Shown piece by piece: positions 25,664-37,171 of a stretch of 64,000 nucleotides of DNA. Source of the DNA: Climacium dendroides (lineage: Eukaryota; Streptophyta; Bryopsida; Hypnales; Climaciaceae); NCBI GenBank assembly GCA_950106755.1, contig OX467088.1:29350401-29414400 (forward strand), written 5' to 3'. The number at the start of each line of letters is the position of its first letter. Position 1 is the first letter of the stretch. The translations under genes and the position numbers were made by a program. The notes beneath the pieces are model-generated. The model made no database searches. It was given only the letters and a program-made list of their open reading frames with translations, and was not told where the DNA came from.

Positions 25664-26854
25664 ATGCTCTATTTAATAGAAACCAAGCCAATAACTTATA
25701 TCCGTTTCACATGCAAGCACGTCCCAAAACATAACACACAACTTGCAAATCTTTGAAATAATTACGATTCATGGAAAAATCAAGTTGAGGAGGACACTAT
25801 TGCTTCCCCACACTTTCTCATTTAATAGAAATGGGTTTTTAAAAAAAACAAATTTAAAAATCATGCTCTATTTAATAGAAACCAAACCAATAACTTATAT
25901 CCGTTTGACATGCAAGCACGTCCCAAAACATAACACACAACTTGCAAATCTTCGAAATAATTACGATTCATGGAAAAATCAATTTGAAGAGGACCCTATT
26001 GCTTCCCCACACTTTCTAATTCAATGGAAACTGGTTTAAAAAAAAAAAAAATTAAAAATCATGCTCTATTTAATAGAAACCAAACCAATAACTTATATCC
26101 GTTTCACATGCAAGCACGTCCCAAAACATAACACACAACTTGCAAATCTTCGAAATAATTACGATTCATGGAAAAATCAATTTGAAGAGGACCCTATTGC
26201 TTCCCCACACTTTCTAATTCAATGGAAACTGGTTTAAAAAAAAAAAAAATTAAAAATCATGCTCTATTTAATAGAAACCAAACCAATAACTTATATCCGT
26301 TTCACATGCAAGCACGTCCCAAAACATAACACACAACTTGCAAATCTTCGAAATAATTACGATTCATGGAAAAATCAATTTGAAGAGGACCCTATTGCTT
26401 CCCCACACTTTCTAATTCAATGGAAACTGGTTTAAAAAAAAAAAAAATTAAAAATCATGCTCTATTTAATAGAAACCAAACCAATAACTTATATCCGTTT
26501 CACATGCAAGCACGTCCCAAAACATAACACACAACTTGCAAATCTTCGAAATAATTACGATTCATGGAAAAATCAAGTTGAGGAGGACACTATTGCTTCC
26601 CCACACTTTCTCATTTAATAGAAATGGGTTTTTAAAAAAAACAAATTTAAAAATCATGCTCTATTTAATAGAAACCAAACCAATAACTTATATCCGTTTC
26701 ACATGCAAGCACGTCCCAAAACATAACACACAACTTGCAAATCTTCGAAATAATTACGATTCATGGAAAAATCAAGTTGAGGAGGACACTATTGCTTCCC
26801 CATACTTTCTCATTTAATAGAAATGGGTTTTTAAAAAAAACAAATTTAAAAATC

Positions 26855-27052
26855 ATGCTCTATTTAATAGAAACCAAACCAATAACTTATATCCGTTTGA
26901 CATGCAAGCACGTCCCAAAACATAACACACAACTTGCAAATCTTCGAAATAATTACGATTCATGGAAAAATCAATTTGAAGAGGACCCTATTGCTTCCCC
27001 ACACTTTCTAAATCAATGGAAATCGGTTTCCAAAAAAACAAATTTAAAAATC
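26855..27052 (+). repeat. Monomer with tail type E (first occurrence, 198 bp)
   Basis: The tail reads ctaaatcaatggaaatcgg, then tttcc, aaaaaaac and aaatttaaaaatc. It starts like an A tail and ends like a B tail, so it may be a recombinant or an intermediate form. It creates a hairpin-capable dyad, TGGAAA-TCGG-TTTCCA (27017-27032), and removes the stop codon present in the other tails. E tails recur near 53,795, 56,375, 57,367, 58,955, 59,947, 61,136, 62,333 and 63,325, that is, inside the youngest HORs at the right end. Confidence 0.8.
27017..27032. repeat. E-tail dyad TGGAAA-TCGG-TTTCCA
   Basis: Six-base arms that are exact reverse complements surround the four bases TCGG. This dyad exists only in E-tailed monomers; A tails have only the weaker AAAC-TG-GTTT. 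It lies roughly 117 bp from the next monomer-body dyad counted within the 198 bp repeat. Function unknown. Confidence 0.7.
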
Positions 27053-27250
27053 ATGCTCTATTTAATAGAAACCAAACCAATAACTTATATCCGTTTCACA
27101 TGCAAGCACGTCCCAAAACATAACACACAACTTGCAAATCTCCGAAATAATTACGATTCATGGAAAAATCAATTTGAAGAGGACCCTTTTACTTCCCCAC
27201 ACTTTCTAATTCAATGGAATTTGGTTTAAAAAAAAAAAAAATTAAAAATC

Positions 27251-30028
27251 ATGCTCTATTTAATAGAAACCAAACCAATAACTTATATCCGTTTCACATG
27301 CAAGCACGTCCCAAAACATAACACACAACTTGCAAATCTTCGAAATAATTACGATTCATGGAAAAATCAATTTGAAGAGGACCCTATTGATTCCCAACAC
27401 ACTTTCTAATTCAATGGAAACTGGTTTAAAAAAAAAAAAAATTAAAAATCATGCTCTATTTAATAGAAACCAAACCAATAACTTATATCCGTTTGACGTG
27501 CAAGCTCGTCCCAAAACATAACACACAACTTGCAAATCTTCGAAATAATTACGATTCATGGAAAAATCAATTTGAAGAGGACCCTATTGCTTCCCCACAC
27601 TTTCTAATTCAATGGAAACTGGTTTAAAAACAAAAAAAATTAAAAATCATGCTCTATTTAATAGAAACCAAACCAATAACTTATATCCGTTTCACATGCA
27701 AGCACGTCCCAAAACATAACACACAACTTGCAAATCTTCGAAATAATTACGATTCATGGAAAAATCAAGTTGAGGAGGACACTATTGCTTCCCCACACTT
27801 TCTCATTTAATAGAAATGGGTTTTAAAAAAAAACAAATTTAAAAATCATGCTCTATTTAATAGAAACCAAACCAATAACTTATATCCGTTTGACATGCAA
27901 GCACGTCCCAAAACATAACACACAACTTGCAAATCTCCGAAATAATTACGATTCATGGAAAAATCAATTTGAAGAGGACCCTTTTACTTCCCCACACTTT
28001 CTAATTCAATGGAAATTGGTTTAAAAAAAAAAAAAATTAAAAATCATGCTCTATTTAATAGAAACCAAACCAATAACTTATATCCGTTTCACATGCAAGC
28101 ACGTCCCAAAACATAACACACAACTTGCAAATCTTCGAAATAATTACGATTCATGGAAAAATCAATTTGAAGAGGACCCTATTGCTTCCCCACACTTTCT
28201 CATTTAATAGAAATGGGTTTTTAAAAAAAACAAATTTAAAAATCATGCTCTATTTAATAGAAACCAAACCAATAACTTATATCCGTTTCACATGCAAGCA
28301 CGTCCCAAAACATAACACACAACTTGCAAATCTCCGAAATAATTACGATTCATGGAAAAATCAATTTGAAGAGGACCCTTTTACTTCCCCACACTTTCTA
28401 ATTCAATGGAAACTGGTTTAAAAAAAAAAAAAATTAAAAATCATGCTCTATTTAATAGAAACCAAACCAATAACTTATATCCGTTTCACATGCAAGCACG
28501 TCCCAAAACATAACACACAACTTGCAAATCTTCGAAATAATTACGATTCATGGAAAAATCAATTTGAAGAGGACCCTATTGCTTCCCCACACTTTCTAAT
28601 TCAATGGAAACTGGTTTAAAAACAAAAAAAATTAAAAATCATGCTCTATTTAATAGAAACCAAACCAATAACTTATATCCGTTTGACGTGCAAGCTCGTC
28701 CCAAAACATAACACACAACTTGCAAATCTTCGAAATAATTACGATTCATGGAAAAATCAATTTGAAGAGGACCCTATTGCTTCCCCACACTTTCTAATTC
28801 AATGGAAACTGGTTTAAAAACAAAAAAAATTAAAAATCATGCTCTATTTAATAGAAACCAAACCAATAACTTATATCCGTTTCACATGCAAGCACGTCCC
28901 AAAACATAACACACAACTTGCAAATCTTCGAAATAATTACGATTCATGGAAAAATCAAGTTGAGGAGGACACTATTGCTTCCCCAAACTTTCTCATTTAA
29001 TAGAAATGGGTTTTTAAAAAAAACAAATTTAAAAATCATGCTCTATTTAATAGAAACCAAACCAATAACTTATATCCGTTTGACATGCAAGCACGTCCCA
29101 AAACATAACACACAACTTGCAAATCTCCGAAATAATTACGATTCATGGAAAAATCAATTTGAAGAGGACCCTTTTACTTCCCCACACTTTCTAATTCAAT
29201 GGAAATTGGTTTAAAAAAAAAAAAAATTAAAAATCATGCTCTATTTAATAGAAACCAAACCAATAACTTATATCCGTTTCACATGCAAGCACGTCCCAAA
29301 ACATAACACACAACTTGCAAATCTTCGAAATAATTACGATTCATGGAAAAATCAATTTGAAGAGGACCCTATTGCTTCCCCACACTTTCTCATTTAATAG
29401 AAATGGGTTTTTAAAAAAAACAAATTTAAAAATCATGCTCTATTTAATAGAAACCAAACCAATAACTTATATCCGTTTCACATGCAAGCACGTCCCAAAA
29501 CATAACACACAACTTGCAAATCTCCGAAATAATTACGATTCATGGAAAAATCAATTTGAAGAGGACCCTTTTACTTCCCCACACTTTCTAATTCAATGGA
29601 AACTGGTTTAAAAAAAAAAAAAATTAAAAATCATGCTCTATTTAATAGAAACCAAACCAATAACTTATATCCGTTTCACATGCAAGCACGTCCCAAAACA
29701 TAACACACAACTTGCAAATCTTCGAAATAATTACGATTCATGGAAAAATCAATTTGAAGAGGACCCTATTGCTTCCCCACACTTTCTAATTCAATGGAAA
29801 CTGGTTTTAAAAAAAAAAAAATTAAAAATCATGCTCTATTTAATAGAAACCAAACCAATAACTTATATCCGTTTGACGTGCAAGCTCGTCCCAAAACATA
29901 ACACACAACTTGCAAATCTTCGAAATAATTACGATTCATGGAAAAATCAATTTGAAGAGGACCCTATTGCTTCCCCACACTTTCTAATTCAATGGAAACT
30001 GGTTTAAAAACAAAAAAAATTAAAAATC
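27251..30028 (+). repeat. 6-mer HOR (beta), 1190 bp, as 4+6+4 monomers
   Basis: The full unit at 28046-29235 has the order F/B, T/A, F/C, gctcgtc-dyad F/C, V/B, T/A. It is preceded by four monomers (27251-28045) matching positions 3 to 6 and followed by four (29236-30028) matching positions 1 to 4. It shares no unit order with the left-hand 6-mer although the length is almost the same. Private differences: ccccaaacttt near 28,983, and an extra T in ggttttaaaa near 29,805. Confidence 0.78.
27495..27510. repeat. Dyad variant with broken right arm (gacgtgcaagctcgtc)
   Basis: Here the left arm is intact and the right arm carries an A-to-T change (gctcgtc), leaving one mismatch in seven pairs. 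This variant marks one fixed monomer of the right-hand HORs, always followed by an F block and usually by the C tail. It recurs near 28,690, 29,880, 30,670, 31,860, 33,050, 35,630, 37,425 and onward into the 13-mer units. A further derivative with tatacgtgcaagctcg occurs at about 18,163, 20,349 and 21,143 and is probably an older relative. Confidence 0.75.
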
Positions 30029-33000
30029 ATGCTCTATTTAATAGAAACCAAACCAATAACTTATATCCGTTTCACATGCAAGCACGTCCCAAAACATAAC
30101 ACACAACTTGCAAATCTTCGAAATAATTACGATTCATGGAAAAATCAAGTTGAGGAGGACACTATTGATTCCCCACACTTTCTCATTTAATAGAAATGGG
30201 TTTTTAAAAAAAACAAATTTAAAAATCATGCTCTATTTAATAGAAACCAAACCAATAACTTATATCCGTTTCACATGCAAGCACGTCCCAAAACATAACA
30301 CACAACTTGCAAATCTTCGAAATAATTACGATTCATGGAAAAATCAATTTGAAGAGGACCCTATTGCTTCCCCACACTTTCTAATTCAATGGAAACTGGT
30401 TTGAAAAAAAATAAAATAAAAAATCATGCTCTATTTAATAGAAACCAAACCAATAACTTATATCCGTTTCACATGCAAGCACGTCCCAAAACATAACACA
30501 CAACTTGCAAATCTTCGAAATAATTACGATTCATGGAAAAATCAATTTGAAGAGGACCCTATTGCTTCCCCACACTTTCTAATTCAATGGAAACTGGTTT
30601 AAAAAAAAAAAAAATTAAAAATCATGCTCTATTTAATAGAAACCAAACCAATAACTTATATCCGTTTGACGTGCAAGCTCGTCCCAAAACATAACACACA
30701 ACTTGCAAATCTTCGAAATAATTACGATTCATGGAAAAATCAATTTGAGGAGGACACTATTGCTTCCCCACACTTTCTAATTCAATGGAAACTGGTTTAA
30801 AAACAAAAAAAATTAAAAATCATGCTCTATTTAATAGAAACCAAACCAATAACTTATATCCGTTTCACATGCAAGCACGTCCCAAAACATAACACACAAC
30901 TTGCAAATCTTCGAAATAATTACGATTCATGGAAAAATCAAGTTGAGGAGGACACTATTGCTTCCCCACACTTTCTCATTTAATAGAAATGGGTTTTTAA
31001 AAAAAACAAATTTAAAAATCATGCTCTATTTAATAGAAACCAAACCAATAACTTATATCCGTTTGACATGCAAGCACGTCCCAAAACATAACACACAACT
31101 TGCAAATCTCCGAAATAATTACGATTCATGGAAAAATCAATTTGAAGAGGACCCTTTTACTTCCCCACACTTTCTAATTCAATGGAAATTGGTTTAAAAA
31201 AAAAAAAAATTAAAAATCATGCTCTATTTAATAGAAACCAAACCAATAACTTATATCCGTTTCACATGCAAGCACGTCCCAAAACATAACACACAACTTG
31301 CAAATCTTCGAAATAATTATGATTCATGGAAAAATCAATTTGAAGAGGACCCTATTGCTTCCCCACACTTTCTCATTTAATAGAAATGGGTTTTTAAAAA
31401 AAACAAATTTAAAAATCATGCTCTATTTAATAGAAACCAAACCAATAACTTATATCCGTTTCACATGCAAGCACGTCCCAAAACATAACACACAACTTGC
31501 AAATCTCCGAAATAATTACGATTCATGGAAAAATCAATTTGAAGAGGACCCTTTTACTTCCCCACACTTTCTAATTCAATGGAAACTGGTTTAAAAAAAA
31601 AAAAAATTAAAAATCATGCTCTATTTAATAGAAACCAAACCAATAACTTATATCCGTTTCACATGCAAGCACGTCCCAAAACATAACACACAACTTGCAA
31701 ATCTTCGAAATAATTACGATTCATGGAAAAATCAATTTGAAGAGGACCCTATTGCTTCCCCACACTTTCTAATTCAATGGAAACTGGTTTAAAAAAAAAA
31801 AAAATTAAAAATCATGCTCTATTTAATAGAAACCAAACCAATAACTTATATCCGTTTGACGTGCAAGCTCGTCCCAAAACATAACACACAACTTGCAAAT
31901 CTTCGAAATAATTACGATTCATGGAAAAATCAATTTGAAGAGGACCCTATTGCTTCCCCACACTTTCTAATTCAATGGAAACTGGTTTAAAAACAAAAAA
32001 AATTAAAAATCATGCTCTATTTAATAGAAACCAAACCAATAACTTATATCCGTTTCACATGCAAGCACGTCCCAAAACATAACACACAACTTGCAAATCT
32101 TCGAAATAATTACGATTCATGGAAAAATCAAGTTGAGGAGGACACTATTGCTTCCCCACACTTTCTCATTTAATAGAAATGGGTTTTTAAAAAAAACAAA
32201 TTTAAAAATCATGCTCTATTTAATAGAAACCAAACCAATAACTTATATCCGTTTCACATGCAAGCACGTCCCAAAACATAACACACAACTTGCAAATCTC
32301 CGAAATAATTACGATTCATGGAAAAATCAATTTGAAGAGGACCCTTTTACTTCCCCACACTTTCTAATTCAATGGAAATTGGTTTAAAAAAAAAAAAAAT
32401 TAAAAATCATGCTCTATTTAATAGAAACCAAACCAATAACTTATATCCGTTTCACATGCAAGCACGTCCCAAAACATAACACACAACTTGCAAATCTTCG
32501 AAATAATTATGATTCATGGAAAAATCAATTTGAAGAGGACCCTATTGCTTCCCCACACTTTCTCATTTAATAGAAATGGGTTTTTAAAAAAAACAAATTT
32601 AAAAATCATGCTCTATTTAATAGAAACCAAACCAATAACTTATATCCGTTTCACATGCAAGCACGTCCCAAAACATAACACACAACTTGCAAATCTCCGA
32701 AATAATTACGATTCATGGAAAAATCAATTTGAAGAGGACCCTTTTACTTCCCCACACTTTCTAATTCAATGGAAACTGGTTTAAAAAAAAAAAAAATTAA
32801 AAATCATGCTCTATTTAATAGAAACCAAACCAATAACTTATATCCGTTTCACATGCAAGCACGTCCCAAAACATAACACACAACTTGCAAATCTTCGAAA
32901 TAATTACGATTCATGGAAAAATCAATTTGAAGAGGACCCTATTGCTTCCCCACACTTTCTAATTCAATGGAAACTGGTTTAAAAAAAAAAAAAATTAAAA

Positions 33001-33201
33001 ATCATGCTCTATTTAATAGAAACCAAACCAATAACTTATATCCGTTTGACGTGCAAGCTCGTCCCAAAACATAACACACAACTTGCAAATCTTCGAAATA
33101 ATTACGATTCATGGAAAAATCAATTTGAAGAGGACCCTATTGCTTCCCCACACTTTCTAATTCAATGGAAACTGGTTTAAAAACAAAAAAAATTAAAAAT
33201 C
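30029..33201 (+). repeat. 16-mer HOR, 3173 bp, first copy
   Basis: Sixteen monomers opening with a V/B monomer marked by attgattcccc (near 30,168), then F with D tail, F/A, a gctcgtc monomer, and two rounds of the beta 6-mer order. Marker aattatgattcatgg (for aattacgattc) occurs near 31,317 and 32,507. The next unit with the same opening begins at 33202. Close relatives are at 39950-43321 (17 monomers) and 43322-46494 (16 monomers). Confidence 0.8.
30228..30425 (+). repeat. Monomer with tail type D (gaaaaaaaataaaataaa)
   Basis: The poly(A) is replaced by g, eight A, t, four A, t, six A after ggttt. It first appears here and is then a fixed second member of the 16-mer, 17-mer and 13-mer units (near 33,575, 36,155, 40,323, 43,695, 46,868, 48,258, 50,838). 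A version without the g (D') follows in the 13-mer units near 33,970, 36,550, 47,265, 48,655 and 51,235. From 53.4 kb some copies have the g followed by a pure A-run, an apparent D/A recombinant. Confidence 0.78.
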
Positions 33202-35781
33202 ATGCTCTATTTAATAGAAACCAAACCAATAACTTATATCCGTTTCACATGCAAGCACGTCCCAAAACATAACACACAACTTGCAAATCTTCGAAATAAT
33301 TACGATTCATGGAAAAATCAAGTTGAGGAGGACACTATTGATTCCCCACACTTTCTCATTTAATAGAAATGGGTTTTTAAAAAAAACAAATTTAAAAATC
33401 ATGCTCTATTTAATAGAAACCAAACCAATAACTTATATCCGTTTGACATGCAAGCACGTCCCAAAACATAACACACAACTTGCAAATCTTCGAAATAATT
33501 ACGATTCATGGAAAAATCAATTTGAAGAGGACCCTATTGCTTCCCCACACTTTCTAATTCAATGGAAACTGGTTTGAAAAAAAATAAAATAAAAAATCAT
33601 GCTCTATTTAATAGAAACCAAACCAATAACTTATATCCGTTTCACATGCAAGCACGTCCCAAAACATAACACACAACTTGCAAATCTTCGAAATAATTAC
33701 GATTCATGGAAAAATCAAGTTGAGGACGACACTATTGCTTCCCCACAATTTCTCATTTAATAGAAATGGGTTTTTAAAAAAAACAAATTTGAAAATCATG
33801 CTCTATTTAATAGAAACCAAACCAATAACTTATATCCGTTTGACATGCAAGCACGTCCCAAAACATAACACACAACTTGCAAATCTTCGAAATAATTACG
33901 ATTCATGGAAAAATCAATTTGAAGAGGACCCTATTGCTTCCCCACACTTTCTAATTCAATGGAAACTGGTTTAAAAAAAAATAAAATAAAAAATCATGCT
34001 CTATTTAATAGAAACCAAACCAATAACTTATATCCGTTTCACATGCAAGCACGTCCCAAAACATAACACACAACTTGCAAATCTTCGAAATAATTACGAT
34101 TCATGGAGAAATCAAGTTGAGGAGGACACTATTGCTTCCCCACACTTTCTCATTTAATAGAAATGGGTTTTAAAAAAAAACAAATTTAAAAATCATGCTC
34201 TATTTAATAGAAACCAAACCAATAACTTATATCCGTTTCACATGCAAGCACGTCCCAAAACATAACACACAACTTGCAAATCTTCGAAATAATTACGATT
34301 CATGGAAAAATCAAGTTGAGGAGGACACTATTGCTTCCCCACACTTTCTCATTTAATAGAAATGGGTTTTTAAAAAAAACAAATTTAAAAATCATGCTCT
34401 ATTTAATAGAAACCAAACCAATAACTTATATCCGTTTCACATGCAAGCACGTCCCAAAACATAACACACAACTTGCAAATCTCCGAAATAATTACGATTC
34501 ATGGAAAAATCAATTTGAAGAGGACCCTTTTACTTCCCCACACTTTCTAATTCAATGGAAATTGGTTTAAAAAAAAAAAAAATTAAAAATCATGCTCTAT
34601 TTAATAGAAACCAAACCAATAACTTATATCCGTTTCACATGCAAGCACGTCCCAAAACATAACACACAACTTGCAAATCTTCGAAATAATTATGATTCAT
34701 GGAAAAATCAATTTGAAGAGGACCCTATTGCTTCCCCACACTTTCTCATTTAATAGAAATGGGTTTTTAAAAAAAACAAATTTAAAAATCATGCTCTATT
34801 TAATAGAAACCAAACCAATAACTTATATCCGTTTGACATGCAAGCACGTCCCAAAACATAACACACAACTTGCAAATCTCCGAAATAATTACGATTCATG
34901 GAAAAATCAATTTGAAGAGGACCCTTTTACTTCCCCACACTTTCTAATTCAATGGAAATTGGTTTAAAAAAAAAAAAAATTAAAAATCATGCTCTATTTA
35001 ATAGAAACCAAACCAATAACTTATATCCGTTTCACATGCAAGCACGTCCCAAAACATAACACACAACTTGCAAATCTTCGAAATAATTATGATTCATGGA
35101 AAAATCAATTTGAAGAGGACCCTATTGCTTCCCCACACTTTCTCATTTAATAGAAATGGGTTTTTAAAAAAAACAAATTTAAAAATCATGCTCTATTTAA
35201 TAGAAACCAAACCAATAACTTATATCCGTTTCACATGCAAGCACGTCCCAAAACATAACACACAACTTGCAAATCTCCGAAATAATTACGATTCATGGAA
35301 AAATCAATTTGAAGAGGACCCTTTTACTTCCCCACACTTTCTAATTCAATGGAAACTGGTTTAAAAAAAAAAAAAATTAAAAATCATGCTCTATTTAATA
35401 GAAACCAAACCAATAACTTATATCCGTTTCACATGCAAGCACGTCCCAAAACATAACACACAACTTGCAAATCTTCGAAATAATTACGATTCATGGAAAA
35501 ATCAATTTGAAGAGGACCCTATTGCTTCCCCACACTTTCTAATTCAATGGAAACTGGTTTAAAAAAAAAAAAAATTAAAAATCATGCTCTATTTAATAGA
35601 AACCAAACCAATAACTTATATCCGTTTGACGTGCAAGCTCGTCCCAAAACATAACACACAACTTGCAAATCTTCGAAATAATTACGATTCATGGAAAAAT
35701 CAATTTGAAGAGGACCCTATTGCTTCCCCACACTTTCTAATTCAATGGAAACTGGTTTAAAAACAAAAAAAATTAAAAATC
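33202..35781 (+). repeat. 13-mer HOR, 2580 bp, early copy
   Basis: Thirteen monomers: V/B (gattcccc), F/D, V/B with gaggacgac and cacaatttc, F/D', R/b, V/B, T/A, F/B (tatgattc), T/A, F/B (tatgattc), T/A, F/A, gctcgtc F/C. The first seven monomers repeat at 35782-37171, with gagaaggac near 36,700 as a private change, and again from 46495 (offset 13,293 bp) and 47885. This is the probable forerunner of the 13-mer series that begins at 47885. Confidence 0.8.
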
Positions 35782-37171
35782 ATGCTCTATTTAATAGAAA
35801 CCAAACCAATAACTTATATCCGTTTCACATGCAAGCACGTCCCAAAACATAACACACAACTTGCAAATCTTCGAAATAATTACGATTCATGGAAAAATCA
35901 AGTTGAGGAGGACACTATTGATTCCCCACACTTTCTCATTTAATAGAAATGGGTTTTTAAAAAAAACAAATTTAAAAATCATGCTCTATTTAATAGAAAC
36001 CAAACCAATAACTTATATCCGTTTGACATGCAAGCACGTCCCAAAACATAACACACAACTTGCAAATCTTCGAAATAATTACGATTCATGGAAAAATCAA
36101 TTTGAAGAGGACCCTATTGCTTCCCCACACTTTCTAATTCAATGGAAACTGGTTTGAAAAAAAATAAAATAAAAAATCATGCTCTATTTAATAGAAACCA
36201 AACCAATAACTTATATCCGTTTCACATGCAAGCACGTCCCAAAACATAACACACAACTTGCAAATCTTCGAAATAATTACGATTCATGGAAAAATCAAGT
36301 TGAGGACGACACTATTGCTTCCCCACAATTTCTCATTTAATAGAAATGGGTTTTTAAAAAAAACAAATTTGAAAATCATGCTCTATTTAATAGAAACCAA
36401 ACCAATAACTTATATCCGTTTGACATGCAAGCACGTCCCAAAACATAACACACAACTTGCAAATCTTCGAAATAATTACGATTCATGGAAAAATCAATTT
36501 GAAGAGGACCCTATTGCTTCCCCACACTTTCTAATTCAATGGAAACTGGTTTAAAAAAAAATAAAATAAAAAATCATGCTCTATTTAATAGAAACCAAAC
36601 CAATAACTTATATCCGTTTCACATGCAAGCACGTCCCAAAACATAACACACAACTTGCAAATCTTCGAAATAATTACGATTCATGGAGAAATCAAGTTGA
36701 GAAGGACACTATTGCTTCCCCACACTTTCTCATTTAATAGAAATGGGTTTTAAAAAAAAACAAATTTAAAAATCATGCTCTATTTAATAGAAACCAAACC
36801 AATAACTTATATCCGTTTCACATGCAAGCACGTCCCAAAACATAACACACAACTTGCAAATCTTCGAAATAATTACGATTCATGGAAAAATCAAGTTGAG
36901 GAGGACACTATTGCTTCCCCACACTTTCTCATTTAATAGAAATGGGTTTTTAAAAAAAACAAATTTAAAAATCATGCTCTATTTAATAGAAACCAAACCA
37001 ATAACTTATATCCGTTTCACATGCAAGCACGTCCCAAAACATAACACACAACTTGCAAATCTCCGAAATAATTACGATTCATGGAAAAATCAATTTGAAG
37101 AGGACCCTTTTACTTCCCCACACTTTCTAATTCAATGGAAATTGGTTTAAAAAAAAAAAAAATTAAAAATC
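35782..37171 (+). repeat. Truncated 13-mer copy (seven monomers)
   Basis: Matches the first seven monomers of 33202-35781 at an offset of 2580 bp and then switches directly into the gattcccaacacac monomer that opens the second superblock. The switch point at 37172 is a clear rearrangement junction, falling on a monomer boundary and leaving the 198 bp phase intact. Confidence 0.75.

Larger units (their letters stand above)
21499..27250 (+). repeat. Divergent, non-HOR island (about 29 monomers)
   Basis: In this stretch monomers follow no repeating order and many carry changes not seen elsewhere: gacaagcaagcacg near 21,743, ctctctttaatag near 22,099, catactctattt near 22,493, gaccgtattg near 22,623, aaaatataac near 23,347, tattcgtttg near 23,519, aaaaaacatg near 23,678, aatttaaaatc near 23,871, tggaactgg near 24,241, atctgtttg near 24,312, a lost c near 24,418, and tttacaaac near 24,645. 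The same body and tails are still recognisable throughout. It reads as satellite that escaped recent homogenisation, or an old junction between the left and right lineages. Confidence 0.8.
27251..32607 (+). repeat. Segment repeated at 9921 bp distance, left copy (27 monomers)
   Basis: This 5.36 kb segment corresponds monomer by monomer to 37172-42528 (offset 9921 bp, 50 monomers). Shared markers include gattcccaacacac (27,388 and 37,309), the D tail (30,392 and 40,313), and tttgaggaggacact near 30,745 and 40,666. The copies differ at scattered points, for example ttgacatg against ttcacatg near 29,080/39,001, the opposite change near 32,251/42,172, and the poly(A) near 29,805/39,727. Confidence 0.8.

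Noticed and set aside
30392..30425. Polyadenylation signals (aataaa in D tails, attaaa in A tails)
   Set aside because: These hexamers are expected in A-rich tails and have no associated transcription unit.
33202..35781. Equating the 2580 bp offset at 655-4424 with the 13-mer units after 33 kb
   Set aside because: The lengths match but the monomer orders differ (no D, C or gctcgtc monomers on the left), so the equal period is coincidence of 13 monomers.
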